Position numbers and translations under genes: made by a program. A DNA stretch of 33,156 nucleotides from a virus: positions 1 through 33,156 of the IMG/VR virus record IMGVR_UViG_3300010885_035445; one strand, written 5' to 3'. The notes below the pieces were generated by a model. It did no database searches. It was not told where the DNA came from and saw nothing but the letters and a program-made list of their open reading frames with translations. Below, in pieces: positions 1 through 10,490 of this stretch; within the stretch, counting starts at the first letter, position 1; each line of letters begins with the position of its first letter.

Positions 1-2
1 CC

Positions 3-116
3 GCAAGAGATTTAGTTAAAGAAAAAGGAATTGAAGCGCTTGAAGCTTTGATCTTGGAGCATGAAAAAGGCGTCATTGAGACAGCCGCCGTAGATCCCAG
101 AGTGGAGATACGATGA
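3..116 (+). CDS. C-terminal fragment of a gene cut by the window edge
   Basis: Only the last 37 codons are present, in the frame that begins at base 3. The peptide is charged and helical, with a Lys/Glu-rich stretch and the ending VDPRVEIR. Its TGA overlaps the ATG of the next gene (ATGA), so both are in one transcript. By position it should belong to the head region that follows the portal on a circular map, but the fragment is too short to identify. Confidence 0.6.
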   Translation, partial: ARDLVKEKGIEALEALILEHEKGVIETAAVDPRVEIR

Positions 117-829
117 AAAGTAAAGATAAAGTTGCCATAGGAATGGTTAACGACGGATCGATTAATGCAAATCTAGTGATTGATTTGATCCAGATCTCAC
201 GAAAGAGATCAGAAAGATTTGATTCTTTTGTTCAAGTTTCTAATATTGGACTTCTTACAAGATCTAGAAATCTTCTAGTAAAGAATTTTTTAGAACAAAC
301 TTCAGCCGAATGGCTGCTTATGATTGATTCAGACGAGCGTTTAGAGCTAGAAACGTTTGATAAATTGGTCAATGCTGTCCACGATAAGGATCGTCCGATA
401 GTATCGGCGCTGGTCTTTGCTGCCTTTTTTGACGATGATAACCATCTTCGGCCGGTACCAACGATTTATCGCGATCTTCCCGAGTCTGGTCTTCAGGCAA
501 TGGACGATTATCCCGTTGATGAACTGATTAAGGTCGATGCCGCAGGAACTGGATGTCTTTTAATCCATCGATCAGTCTTACTTGAGCTTCAAAGCAAAGC
601 TACTGAAAATCAGGGTCCAGATTGGGCCTGGTTTGTAGATGGCGCAATTGCTGGTCGTTGGTTTGGTGAAGATCTACTCTTTTCCCGTCGTCTTGGATCT
701 CTTGGTATCCCGATTTACGCTCATACTGGCGCGATCTGCGCGCATAATAAAACTTTTTGGCTCGATCAACGTCACCACAAGCCGTTTCGCGAGGCGGCTT
801 TGGAAAGTAAATCTAAAGCATCGGACTAG
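113..829 (+). CDS. Glycosyltransferase, GT-A fold
   Basis: This 238-residue protein looks like a nucleotide-sugar-dependent glycosyltransferase. It has an N-terminal Rossmann-like part, a RSRN segment near residue 51, and a DxD-type metal-binding motif (D72-S-D74 in LLMIDSDE). A GEDLLFSRRL segment in the C-terminal third resembles the catalytic-base helix of GT-A enzymes. It lacks a signal peptide and membrane segments, so it should act in the cytoplasm. It lies directly upstream of the collagen-like fibre gene, and a second glycosyltransferase sits at the other end of the fibre cassette, so virion proteins are the likely acceptor. Modification of hydroxymethylated DNA is an alternative. The start is the ATG that overlaps the preceding stop. 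The sugar and acceptor are unknown. Confidence 0.75.
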   Translation: MKSKDKVAIGMVNDGSINANLVIDLIQISRKRSERFDSFVQVSNIGLLTRSRNLLVKNFLEQTSAEWLLMIDSDERLELETFDKLVNAVHDKDRPIVSALVFAAFFDDDNHLRPVPTIYRDLPESGLQAMDDYPVDELIKVDAAGTGCLLIHRSVLLELQSKATENQGPDWAWFVDGAIAGRWFGEDLLFSRRLGSLGIPIYAHTGAICAHNKTFWLDQRHHKPFREAALESKSKASD

Positions 830-858
830 TTGTTACCCCCTGGCAGCTAGTCCGATGC
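818..858 (+). terminator. Perfect 12-bp stem-loop at the end of the glycosyltransferase gene
   Basis: GCATCGGACTAG (818-829) is followed after 17 nt by its exact reverse complement CTAGTCCGATGC (847-858). The left arm includes the stop codon of the glycosyltransferase gene. No U-tract follows (CTCTATAAATCA), so this is not a textbook intrinsic terminator. It may attenuate transcription, be a processing site, or protect mRNA ends ahead of the strongly expressed fibre gene. Confidence 0.5.
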
Positions 859-881
859 CTCTATAAATCAAGGAGATCCTA

Positions 882-4382
<3,501 letters not shown>

Positions 4383-4383
4383 T

Positions 4384-4539
4384 ATGAATAATGTAACTTT
4401 TACTTCAGTCCAAAACCTAGGTGGCTCAAACACAGAATACGCCATCATAGACAACGGCGATGGTTCTTTTACCTCTATGGAAAAAGCCATCTATGACACA
4501 CTCCCATCCAACTCTTCTATCACACAGGCAGGTGAATAA
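4384..4539 (+). CDS. Small fibre-linked ORF, 51 residues
   Basis: A 51-residue acidic protein begins one base after the fibre stop codon and ends in TAATG, sharing bases with the next fibre start. The peptide contains YAIIDNGDGSFTSMEKAIYD, a style seen in tiny ORFs after tail-fibre genes. It may be a fibre chaperone or a fibre extension, but its function is not known. No clear Shine-Dalgarno precedes it, so translation is probably coupled to the large fibre gene. Confidence 0.6.
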   Translation: MNNVTFTSVQNLGGSNTEYAIIDNGDGSFTSMEKAIYDTLPSNSSITQAGE

Positions 4540-5561
4540 TGAGTCGCGCACAACTTACAAGTACGGTAGAGCAGAACTCTGCAGGAGTTGCCAGCCCATT
4601 TGTAGCTGGCAAGAACAAAATCATCAATGGTGACTTTGGAATCTGGCAGCGCGGAACTTCATTCACTCAAACTAATTTCAACGCTGGAAATATCTACACA
4701 GCAGATCGATCTGCAATGATCTGGAATGCAGTTCCTACTTCGGTCACTGTTTCTCAACAGACATTCACTCCCGGATCTGCGCCAGTTGCTGGATATGAGG
4801 GAACATATTATTGGCAATCGGCAATCACAACTGTTGGATCTTGCACCATCTGGGGTTATTCTCAAAGAATCGAAGATGTCCGTCAGTTAGCAGGTCAATC
4901 AGTCACGGTTTCATTCTGGGCAAAAGCAGATAGTGCGCGAAATGTTGCCGTTGAATTAGATCAAAACTTTGGATCGGGTGGGTCATCGTTGGTTATTGCT
5001 GGACCAACTACGATTGCCGTCACTACTTCTTGGGCGCGTTATTCAGCCACATTCTCTTTGCCTTCTATTTCAGGTAAAACCATTGGAACTAACTCTTATC
5101 TTCAATTATTTATTGCTCAAGCTGCGGCTTCGGGTTCAACCTTGAACTTGTGGGGAGTGCAGGTTGAAGCAGGTTCAGTTGCAACTGCCTTCTCAACTGC
5201 TACTGGAACTGTTCAAGGAGAGTTATCGTTGTGCCTTCGTTATTTCCGCAGGTTCGGTGGTAATGCAAGTCAGACTCGCGTAGCCGTAGGTTGGTGTCCA
5301 TCTGGTTCTTCAGCCAATTATATTATTCCATTGACAACACCTATGCGAGCAGCACCATCAGTTTCAATAAGCACCTTGTCAAGCCTTTTATGGTATGACG
5401 GAACTACTGGCGGAAGTTTTACTGGCTTTGGCCCAATTATTGTCACTTACCATTCCATAGAATTGGGTGGTACTGGCTCAAGCGGTCTTACAACTGGAAG
5501 AGCAGTTGGACTTACATTTGACAACATCGGAACTTATATGGATTGGAGCGCTGAACTTTGA
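4539..5561 (+). CDS. Second tail fibre, paralogue of the C-terminal domain of the collagen fibre
   Basis: The 340-residue protein has almost no stalk. After about 25 residues it enters a domain that parallels the end of the upstream fibre: GKNKIINGDFGIWQRG, IYTADR, VTVSFWAKA, then GVQVEAGSVATAFS and VQGELSLCLRYFRR. It ends in the same way (WSAEL against ISAEL). The duplication suggests a spare or alternative receptor-binding tip, or a tip that assembles on the stalk. The ATG overlaps the previous stop (TAATG), and the gene ends in TGATG with the next small ORF. Sugar binding is inferred from the fold-like pattern, not shown. Confidence 0.8.
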   Translation: MSRAQLTSTVEQNSAGVASPFVAGKNKIINGDFGIWQRGTSFTQTNFNAGNIYTADRSAMIWNAVPTSVTVSQQTFTPGSAPVAGYEGTYYWQSAITTVGSCTIWGYSQRIEDVRQLAGQSVTVSFWAKADSARNVAVELDQNFGSGGSSLVIAGPTTIAVTTSWARYSATFSLPSISGKTIGTNSYLQLFIAQAAASGSTLNLWGVQVEAGSVATAFSTATGTVQGELSLCLRYFRRFGGNASQTRVAVGWCPSGSSANYIIPLTTPMRAAPSVSISTLSSLLWYDGTTGGSFTGFGPIIVTYHSIELGGTGSSGLTTGRAVGLTFDNIGTYMDWSAEL

Positions 5562-5704
5562 TGCCTACTTATGAACTCGTACAAGTAACCCCAATGTCGG
5601 GGGAGTTAGTCAAGCGCACCGATGAGGATGGCACAGTTTGGTGGATTCCTACCGACCCAGCCAACTCGGACTACGCAGCCTACCTAGCCAGCCTAGAGGC
5701 GTAA
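5561..5704 (+). CDS. Small fibre-linked ORF, 47 residues, with DPANSDY-type tail
   Basis: This 47-residue protein follows the second fibre with a TGATG overlap. Its C-terminus (WWIPTDPANSDYAAYLASLE) resembles the DPxNxDYxxYL motif common in tiny phage proteins next to tail fibres, some of which are assembly factors. It occupies the same place after fibre two that the 51-residue ORF occupies after fibre one. The exact role is unknown. Confidence 0.65.
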   Translation: MPTYELVQVTPMSGELVKRTDEDGTVWWIPTDPANSDYAAYLASLEA

Positions 5705-5746
5705 CTGGAACACTCCACAGAGAGTTAATCAGATCCAGGGGGATCA

Positions 5747-6799
5747 ATGAAAATTGCAGTCTATACAATCGCGCTTAACGAAGAGCAATTTGTCCAAAAA
5801 TGGTATGAATCAGCCAAAGAAGCCGATGTCTTGCTAATCGCGGACACCGGATCGACCGATGAGACCAGATCTAGAGCTGAAGCTCTGGGCATCAAGGTCA
5901 TCAGCGTTCAGATCTCACCCTGGCGCTTTGATGACGCCCGCAACGCTGCATTAGCCGCACTTCCGCTGGATGTTGACTACTGCATAGCCTTGGACATGGA
6001 CGAAGTCCTTCTCCCCGGCTGGAGATCTGAGCTCGAGACGCTAGACCCTGGCGTTAATCGACCTCGGTATAAGTACACCTGGTCTTGGAACCCAGACGGA
6101 TCCCCTGGCCTTACCTACGGCGGGGACAAGATCCACACACGCAAAGGGTTCCGCTGGAAGCACCCGGTTCACGAGGTTCTTACCTGTCAGGATCAGGAAA
6201 ATCAGCTATGGACCAAGCTTGAGATCCATCATCACCCGGATCAAACCAAGTCCAGGGGTCAATACTTTCCTCTTTTACGTCTGGCGATAAAGGAAGATCC
6301 GACTGATGATCGGAATACCTTTTATTATGCCCGGGAACTCTTCTTTCACAACCATTACACTGAAGCCATTGCTCAGTTTAAGCGTCATCTAGAGCTTCCT
6401 AAGGCGGTCTGGAAACCAGAGCGCGCAGCTTCTATGAGATACCTTGCCAAGATGGAAGATCAGGACCGGGAGAGCTGGCTGTTCAAAGCTATTGCAGAAT
6501 CCCCGATCAGCCGGGAACCCCGGGTTGATCTTGCCGAGCATTACTACTCAGAAGGTCGCTGGATTGAGTGCTATGCTATGGCTCACTCAGCGCTCAGGAT
6601 TACGCAGCAACCGCTGGAATATCTAGTAGAATCGGATGCCTGGGGATACTTGCCTCACGATTTGGTTGCGATTTCAGCATATAACCTTAATAACTATTCA
6701 GAAGCTGTCGAGCATGGCAGAAAAGCCGTCGAACTTGCTCCCTGGATTGATCGTCTCAAGGAAAACCTCAAGCATTATGAAGGAGCTATAAGTGAGTGA
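5747..6799 (+). CDS. Family 2 glycosyltransferase with C-terminal TPR-like helices
   Basis: The first 180 residues are a GT2-type domain. It has the start MKIAVYTIALNEE, the nucleotide-binding segment IADTGSTDETRS (32-43), DDARNAAL (62-69), and the metal-binding LDMDE (D83, D85). A His-rich strand follows (HPVHE, then EIHHHP). Residues about 190-345 are helical repeats of TPR type (FYYARELFFHNHYTEAIAQF, then YNLNNYSEAVEHGRKAVELAP), which commonly hold protein partners. This fits a protein-modifying glycosyltransferase that recognises a virion protein, probably the neighbouring fibre. The AGGGGG ribosome site sits in the loop of a small GATCC/GGATC stem (5732-5745), just before the ATG. Confidence 0.85.
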   Translation: MKIAVYTIALNEEQFVQKWYESAKEADVLLIADTGSTDETRSRAEALGIKVISVQISPWRFDDARNAALAALPLDVDYCIALDMDEVLLPGWRSELETLDPGVNRPRYKYTWSWNPDGSPGLTYGGDKIHTRKGFRWKHPVHEVLTCQDQENQLWTKLEIHHHPDQTKSRGQYFPLLRLAIKEDPTDDRNTFYYARELFFHNHYTEAIAQFKRHLELPKAVWKPERAASMRYLAKMEDQDRESWLFKAIAESPISREPRVDLAEHYYSEGRWIECYAMAHSALRITQQPLEYLVESDAWGYLPHDLVAISAYNLNNYSEAVEHGRKAVELAPWIDRLKENLKHYEGAISE

Positions 6800-6989
6800 T
6801 ATTCAACCTCGCGTAGTTGCCGCTCCTTCTATGAACTGGCGCGAGTCTCACGAGGTGTCCAAATATCACTACCGCTACAATCAAACCGGTGTGATGTATA
6901 ACCAACCTTTAGTTATTTACAACTATTACACAAACCGCGGTGACATGGGTGTCCGAGTCGTTGCGACAACAAATATGAGAGGCAGATAA
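6792..6989 (+). CDS. Hypothetical protein, 65 residues, Tyr-rich
   Basis: The GTG start overlaps the end of the glycosyltransferase gene by 8 nt and has AAGGAG seven bases upstream. The 65-residue product is basic and rich in Tyr and Asn (YHYRYNQTG, YNQPLVIYNYYTNRG). No family is recognised. It lies between the decoration cassette and the connector gene, so it may be a small virion component. Confidence 0.55.
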   Translation: MSDIQPRVVAAPSMNWRESHEVSKYHYRYNQTGVMYNQPLVIYNYYTNRGDMGVRVVATTNMRGR

Positions 6990-6991
6990 TC

Positions 6992-7837
6992 ATGGCCGTT
7001 TATGATTTAGGCGATGTTGTTGCTCTTGGCGTAACGATTACCGACGCGGCAGGGTCACCAGCAGATGCAACAGCGGTTGTAGCAACGGTCGTTGCTCCAG
7101 ACGGATCTTCTTCTGCACCTTCAGTATCCCACTCTGGAACCGGTCTTTATGACATTAACTACACACCAACTCAATACGGTCGTCACACGATCCGCTGGGT
7201 TGCTACCGGTACAAATGCCAGCGCATATGCTGATGAATTTACCGTCCGTAACTTTGCAGATCTTGGCGTAGTTTCACTCGATGAAGTCAAGGCTCATCTT
7301 AATATTGCAGCAACAAATACAACCAACGATGAGGAAATCCGTCGCTTTATTGACGCTGCAACCGATCTTTGCGAGAGCTATCTTGGTGTTATCCTGGGAC
7401 GTCAAACATTTACAAGCGAAAAGTACGACGGGAATGTCGATCATATTCGCCTTCGTAACCCTAAGGCGCTCAGCATTACCTCGATCTATGAAAACGGCCT
7501 TCTCCTTGCTTCAACCGATTACAGCCTAGATCCAACCGGCCAGCGCGTATATCGCGTGACAACCGGAGCGCTTTCTAGTCCAACCTACTTTGGAATCTTT
7601 GCTCCAGGAGCCAATAATATTATTGTAAGCTACGTTGCAGGGTTTATTAATCCACCACCTGCCGCAAAGCAAGGCGTTCTTGAGACTATTCGCCATCTAT
7701 GGCAGACTCAACGAGGCGCTGCAAACGTGATTACACGTAACCAGACCGGAGACGATTTCTATCCAGCGTCAACATATTCATTACCACGTCGCGCAATGGA
7801 ACTCCTCGATCCTCTCTCACTTCCTGGACTTGCCTAA
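6992..7837 (+). CDS. Head-tail connector (gp6/gp15-like) with N-terminal Ig-like domain
   Basis: Residues about 1-90 form a beta-sandwich-like domain (GVTITDAAGSPADATAVVAT, ending YADEFTV). From about 93 the protein follows the phage connector pattern: DLGVVSLDEVKAHLNIA, EEIRRFIDAATDLCESYLG, then beta strands with LRNPKALSITSIYENG, and a final helix (GVLETIRHLWQTQRG). Connectors of this family form a ring under the portal. At 281 residues it is longer than minimal connectors because of the extra N-terminal domain, which could be exposed on the neck surface. It ends in TAATG with the next gene. Confidence 0.8.
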   Translation: MAVYDLGDVVALGVTITDAAGSPADATAVVATVVAPDGSSSAPSVSHSGTGLYDINYTPTQYGRHTIRWVATGTNASAYADEFTVRNFADLGVVSLDEVKAHLNIAATNTTNDEEIRRFIDAATDLCESYLGVILGRQTFTSEKYDGNVDHIRLRNPKALSITSIYENGLLLASTDYSLDPTGQRVYRVTTGALSSPTYFGIFAPGANNIIVSYVAGFINPPPAAKQGVLETIRHLWQTQRGAANVITRNQTGDDFYPASTYSLPRRAMELLDPLSLPGLA

Positions 7838-8295
7838 TGACAACGGTTGCACTGCCGCAGCTGATTGATGGCATTAAAACAGCTTTAAGTTCTGCCGCAT
7901 CTCTTTCTGGCGTCAGAATCTTTGATGGTCCAGAAATTGATGAGTCTTATCCAGGCGATGCCATTTGCGTGGGTCACGATGGATCTGAAGATGGAGAAGT
8001 ACTTGCAGGAACCGCAAACAACGACTGGAACCTTGTCGGTGCCAAGAAGATGTTTGAAATTGGTACGGTAAACTGTTTTCTTTGGTCTTGGGACGGCGAT
8101 ACAGATATTTCTGCCCGTCGCACACGAGCTTATGCTCTTCTTTCGGCTGTGGATACTGTAATCCGCACCGACCCTAGTTTTGGTGGAGTTGTTCTTTACG
8201 CAGGTTTAGAATCGCATTCACCAACCTACCGTCAGACTAACGCTGGCGCTGTAGTCGTAATTAACTTCACCATCGCATATCACGCTCGTACTTAA
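7837..8295 (+). CDS. Tail terminator/completion-like protein
   Basis: This 152-residue protein follows the connector and precedes the major tail protein, the usual place of the tail terminator or tail-to-head joining protein. Its pattern is an N-terminal helix (LPQLIDGIKTAL), a central beta region with repeated Trp and Asp, a helix (RTRAYALLSAVDTVIRTD) and a final beta strand (GAVVVINFTIAYHART), as in gpU-like terminators. No motif decides between terminator and stopper. The start overlaps the connector stop (TAATG). Confidence 0.6.
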   Translation: MTTVALPQLIDGIKTALSSAASLSGVRIFDGPEIDESYPGDAICVGHDGSEDGEVLAGTANNDWNLVGAKKMFEIGTVNCFLWSWDGDTDISARRTRAYALLSAVDTVIRTDPSFGGVVLYAGLESHSPTYRQTNAGAVVVINFTIAYHART

Positions 8296-8308
8296 CAAGG
8301 AGAATCTC

Positions 8309-8515
8309 ATGGCGAAAATTAAGAATGTTTCACCACTTGGCGACTTATCTGTCCCCGCTTTAGGCTTAACTGTTAAGGCTGGCGATGTCGTCGAGGTTAC
8401 AGACGAAGCAGCAGCTTTGCTTCTAGAACAAACAGAAAATTGGGCTGCCGCTGATCAAGCAGCTGCTTCAATGATCCAAACCCCAGCAGCGCCGGACGCA
8501 CCGGCTGCCGAATAG
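8309..8515 (+). CDS. Small protein between terminator and major tail protein
   Basis: A 68-residue acidic, Ala-rich protein with AAGGAG eight bases before its ATG. The first half is predicted beta (VSPLGDLSVPALGLTVKAGDVVEVTD) and the rest is an Ala/Pro-rich tail. Small proteins of this type are common just before the major tail protein in actinophage-like genomes, where their role is unclear. Confidence 0.65.
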   Translation: MAKIKNVSPLGDLSVPALGLTVKAGDVVEVTDEAAALLLEQTENWAAADQAAASMIQTPAAPDAPAAE

Positions 8516-8524
8516 GAGAACAAC

Positions 8525-9472
8525 ATGGCAATCGGTTCCGGTATAGGTTCGCAGCTCGGCATTGCTACCGAGACAACCTTTAACACCAACGTCACCGTGA
8601 CTCGTTTCTACGAGTTCACTGACGAATCTACTCAATACAATAAGAAGATCAGCGAAGGTATGGGGCTTCGTGCTGGTGGACTTCTTCCTCGCTCACAGCG
8701 TCGTGTTGTTACAACATTTGATGCTACGGGCGACATTAATCTAGATCTTCCAACAAACGGTCTTGGACTTCTCCTTGCTCACGCAATGGGTTCATTTCCT
8801 ACTAAGAGCGGATCATCTTTCACGTTTACTCTTGGCGATACTTATACAAAGAGCTTTACCGCTCAGGTTGGTGTCCCTCAGTACGGCGGAACTGTAACTC
8901 CAAAGACTCTTACAGGCTGCAAGATCTCATCATTTGAGCTTGGTGTAGGCGCTGGTGAACTTGCTGTCGGTAAGTTCAGTGTTGATGCTGCAGGTCTTAC
9001 AACCTCAACATCTCTTGCAACAGCTTCTTATCCAGCAAACGGATCTATCTTCCACTTTGCTCAAGGCGCAATTACACTTGACGGAACAGCAATTGCTAAC
9101 GTCAAGGACTTCTCAGTAACCGTAGATAACGTCATTAAGACAGATCGTTACAACCTCGGAGCTGCTGGAGCTAAGTCTGAGCAGGTTATTAATGGCTTCC
9201 GTAAGATTACTGGTAAGCTAACCGCTGAATTTACAGATACAACGCTTCTTGCTAAGTATCTTGCTGATACAACTGCAGCGGTTGCTTTGACATTCACCGG
9301 ATCTGCTGGATCTGCTCTATCCATCACTCTTTCAGCGGTTAAGTTTGACGCTGATACTCCTAAGGTCCCAGGTCCTGGCGTAATTGATCTTGCAATGACT
9401 TTTACCGCATACGATAACGGTACAGATGCACCAATGACTGTCGTTTATACAACTTCGGACTCATCTCTCTAA
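8525..9472 (+). CDS. Major tail protein
   Basis: The 315-residue protein is beta-rich and starts with MAIGSGIGSQLGIATETTFNT, a typical opening for tail-tube proteins of Gram-positive siphophages. Later it has IANVKDFSVTVDNVIKTDRYNLG and GFRKITGKLTAEF, the strand-turn-strand style of tube subunits. It has a good ribosome site (AGGAG) and sits between the terminator-like gene and the chaperone pair. It should polymerise as hexamer rings around the tape measure. Confidence 0.8.
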   Translation: MAIGSGIGSQLGIATETTFNTNVTVTRFYEFTDESTQYNKKISEGMGLRAGGLLPRSQRRVVTTFDATGDINLDLPTNGLGLLLAHAMGSFPTKSGSSFTFTLGDTYTKSFTAQVGVPQYGGTVTPKTLTGCKISSFELGVGAGELAVGKFSVDAAGLTTSTSLATASYPANGSIFHFAQGAITLDGTAIANVKDFSVTVDNVIKTDRYNLGAAGAKSEQVINGFRKITGKLTAEFTDTTLLAKYLADTTAAVALTFTGSAGSALSITLSAVKFDADTPKVPGPGVIDLAMTFTAYDNGTDAPMTVVYTTSDSSL

Positions 9473-9473
9473 G

Positions 9474-10007
9474 GTGTCTAAAGACATTGAGATTTCCTCT
9501 CAGGATCTCCTTAACTTTTATCGCCAGGTAAAGGACGCCGATCCCTTGATCGGCAAGGAGCTCCGGAAGACTCTTGTCAAGTTGTCTAAAAGCATTGTTG
9601 GCGAGGTCCAGCACGCGGCTCTAGAACTCCCTTCGCACGGGGAGAAATCCTCAGGGGGAAAAATGGGTCTGCGTGCTGGCATCGCGGCGGCAACAGAGAC
9701 TAAGATTAACCAGAGTAACCGAAGCGGTTTTAGTATCCGTATTCGAGTCTCGGGAACCAAATTCCAAGCAAAAACTGGCAAGTATAAGAAGCTTCCGCGT
9801 TACGTTGAAGGTCTTTCTAAGAAAGCCTGGCGTCACCCGGTATTTCCTGAAAAAGGATCTACCAATGGAACTTGGCAGGGTAATTGGGTTGCTCAAAAAT
9901 CAACCCCGTTCCTGCTGCGCACGGTACTTCCACATAAGGCAGAACTCAGAGAAGATGTCTATGCAGCTTTTCTGGCCGCACTAAAGAAATCGCACGCACT
10001 CGACTAA
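9474..10007 (+). CDS. HK97 gp10-like tail completion protein
   Basis: The 177-residue basic protein has an N-terminal helical part (LLNFYRQVKDADPLIGKELRKTLVKLSKSI) and a beta region, then RHPVFPEKG...WVAQKSTPFLLRTV and a final helix, which is the HK97 gp10 family layout. Members join the tail to the head. In many phages the gene precedes the major tail protein, whereas here it follows it, just before the chaperone genes. The start is a GTG one base after the major tail protein stop codon. Confidence 0.65.
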   Translation: MSKDIEISSQDLLNFYRQVKDADPLIGKELRKTLVKLSKSIVGEVQHAALELPSHGEKSSGGKMGLRAGIAAATETKINQSNRSGFSIRIRVSGTKFQAKTGKYKKLPRYVEGLSKKAWRHPVFPEKGSTNGTWQGNWVAQKSTPFLLRTVLPHKAELREDVYAAFLAALKKSHALD

Positions 10008-10018
10008 AGGGGAAAATA

Positions 10019-10318
10019 ATGGCACTAGTACTACGTGGCGAAAACTATCCAATGCCCGGAGAAGATAATCAACCAGGACCTACGGGTCGCGAGATTATCC
10101 AGATTGAAGAAGGTTTTGGACTCGATGGTCTGACCTTGCTCAGTACTCTTGGCGAAGATGAGCCTCACGCTAATCCAAAGTATTCAAAGGTTAAAGCTCT
10201 TTATGCTTTAGCATGGATCTGCTTGACTCGCGCTGGAAAGATTGTTTCAATTGATGACGTTCTTAACACATATTCAATTGAAGAAATCGGCGTTGAGGAT
10301 CCTGATCTAAAAAAATAA
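10019..10318 (+). CDS. Tail assembly chaperone, short form (gpG-like)
   Basis: The 99-residue zero-frame product ends at TAA 10316-10318, right after the lysine codons of a slippery run. It lies between the tail-tube and tape-measure genes, the fixed place of the G/GT chaperones, which coat the tape measure during tail assembly. The protein is acidic, with a helical second half (YSKVKALYALAWICLTRAG). AAAGGGG precedes the ATG. Confidence 0.8.
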   Translation: MALVLRGENYPMPGEDNQPGPTGREIIQIEEGFGLDGLTLLSTLGEDEPHANPKYSKVKALYALAWICLTRAGKIVSIDDVLNTYSIEEIGVEDPDLKK

Positions 10319-10482
10319 GTAACCGCCGGGCCTTGATCCGTGGCGGTACAAGACAGAAGATTAGACAGAATATGGCTCTTCTATGTCATAATTATCCAGG
10401 AATCACACCATTTAATGTTTGGGACATTGATATTGATATTATTAATGATCTCATTGCAGCCGTTCCACAAAACAACGATTAG
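10019..10482 (+). CDS. Tail assembly chaperone, frameshifted long form (gpGT-like)
   Basis: A -1 shift on A AAA AAA (10309-10315) opens a frame that runs from ATA at 10315 to TAG at 10480-10482, adding 55 residues for a 154-residue fusion. The extension has no start codon of its own and reads ISNRRALIRGG, then NMALLCHNYPGITPFNVWDID, typical of the T domain, which binds the tape measure. The coding join is 10019-10315 with 10315-10482. A GC-rich stem starts six bases after the slip site. The product ratio cannot be read from the sequence. Confidence 0.85.
10309..10347 (+). promoter_or_regulatory. Programmed -1 ribosomal frameshift site with stimulatory stem
   Basis: The heptamer A AAA AAA occupies 10309-10315 in the correct phase (CTA AAA AAA TAA). 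After a six-nucleotide spacer, ACCGCC (10322-10327) pairs with GGCGGT (10342-10347). The stem can extend inward by two GC pairs after a bulge. Slip site, spacer and stem match the classic arrangement for -1 frameshifting in tail chaperone genes. Confidence 0.85.
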
Positions 10483-10490
10483 GAGAAAAC

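Noticed and set aside
10319-10482. Independent small gene between the chaperone and the tape measure
   Set aside because: The frame has no start codon with a ribosome site before its conserved part and is joined in the -1 phase to the chaperone through a slip heptamer.
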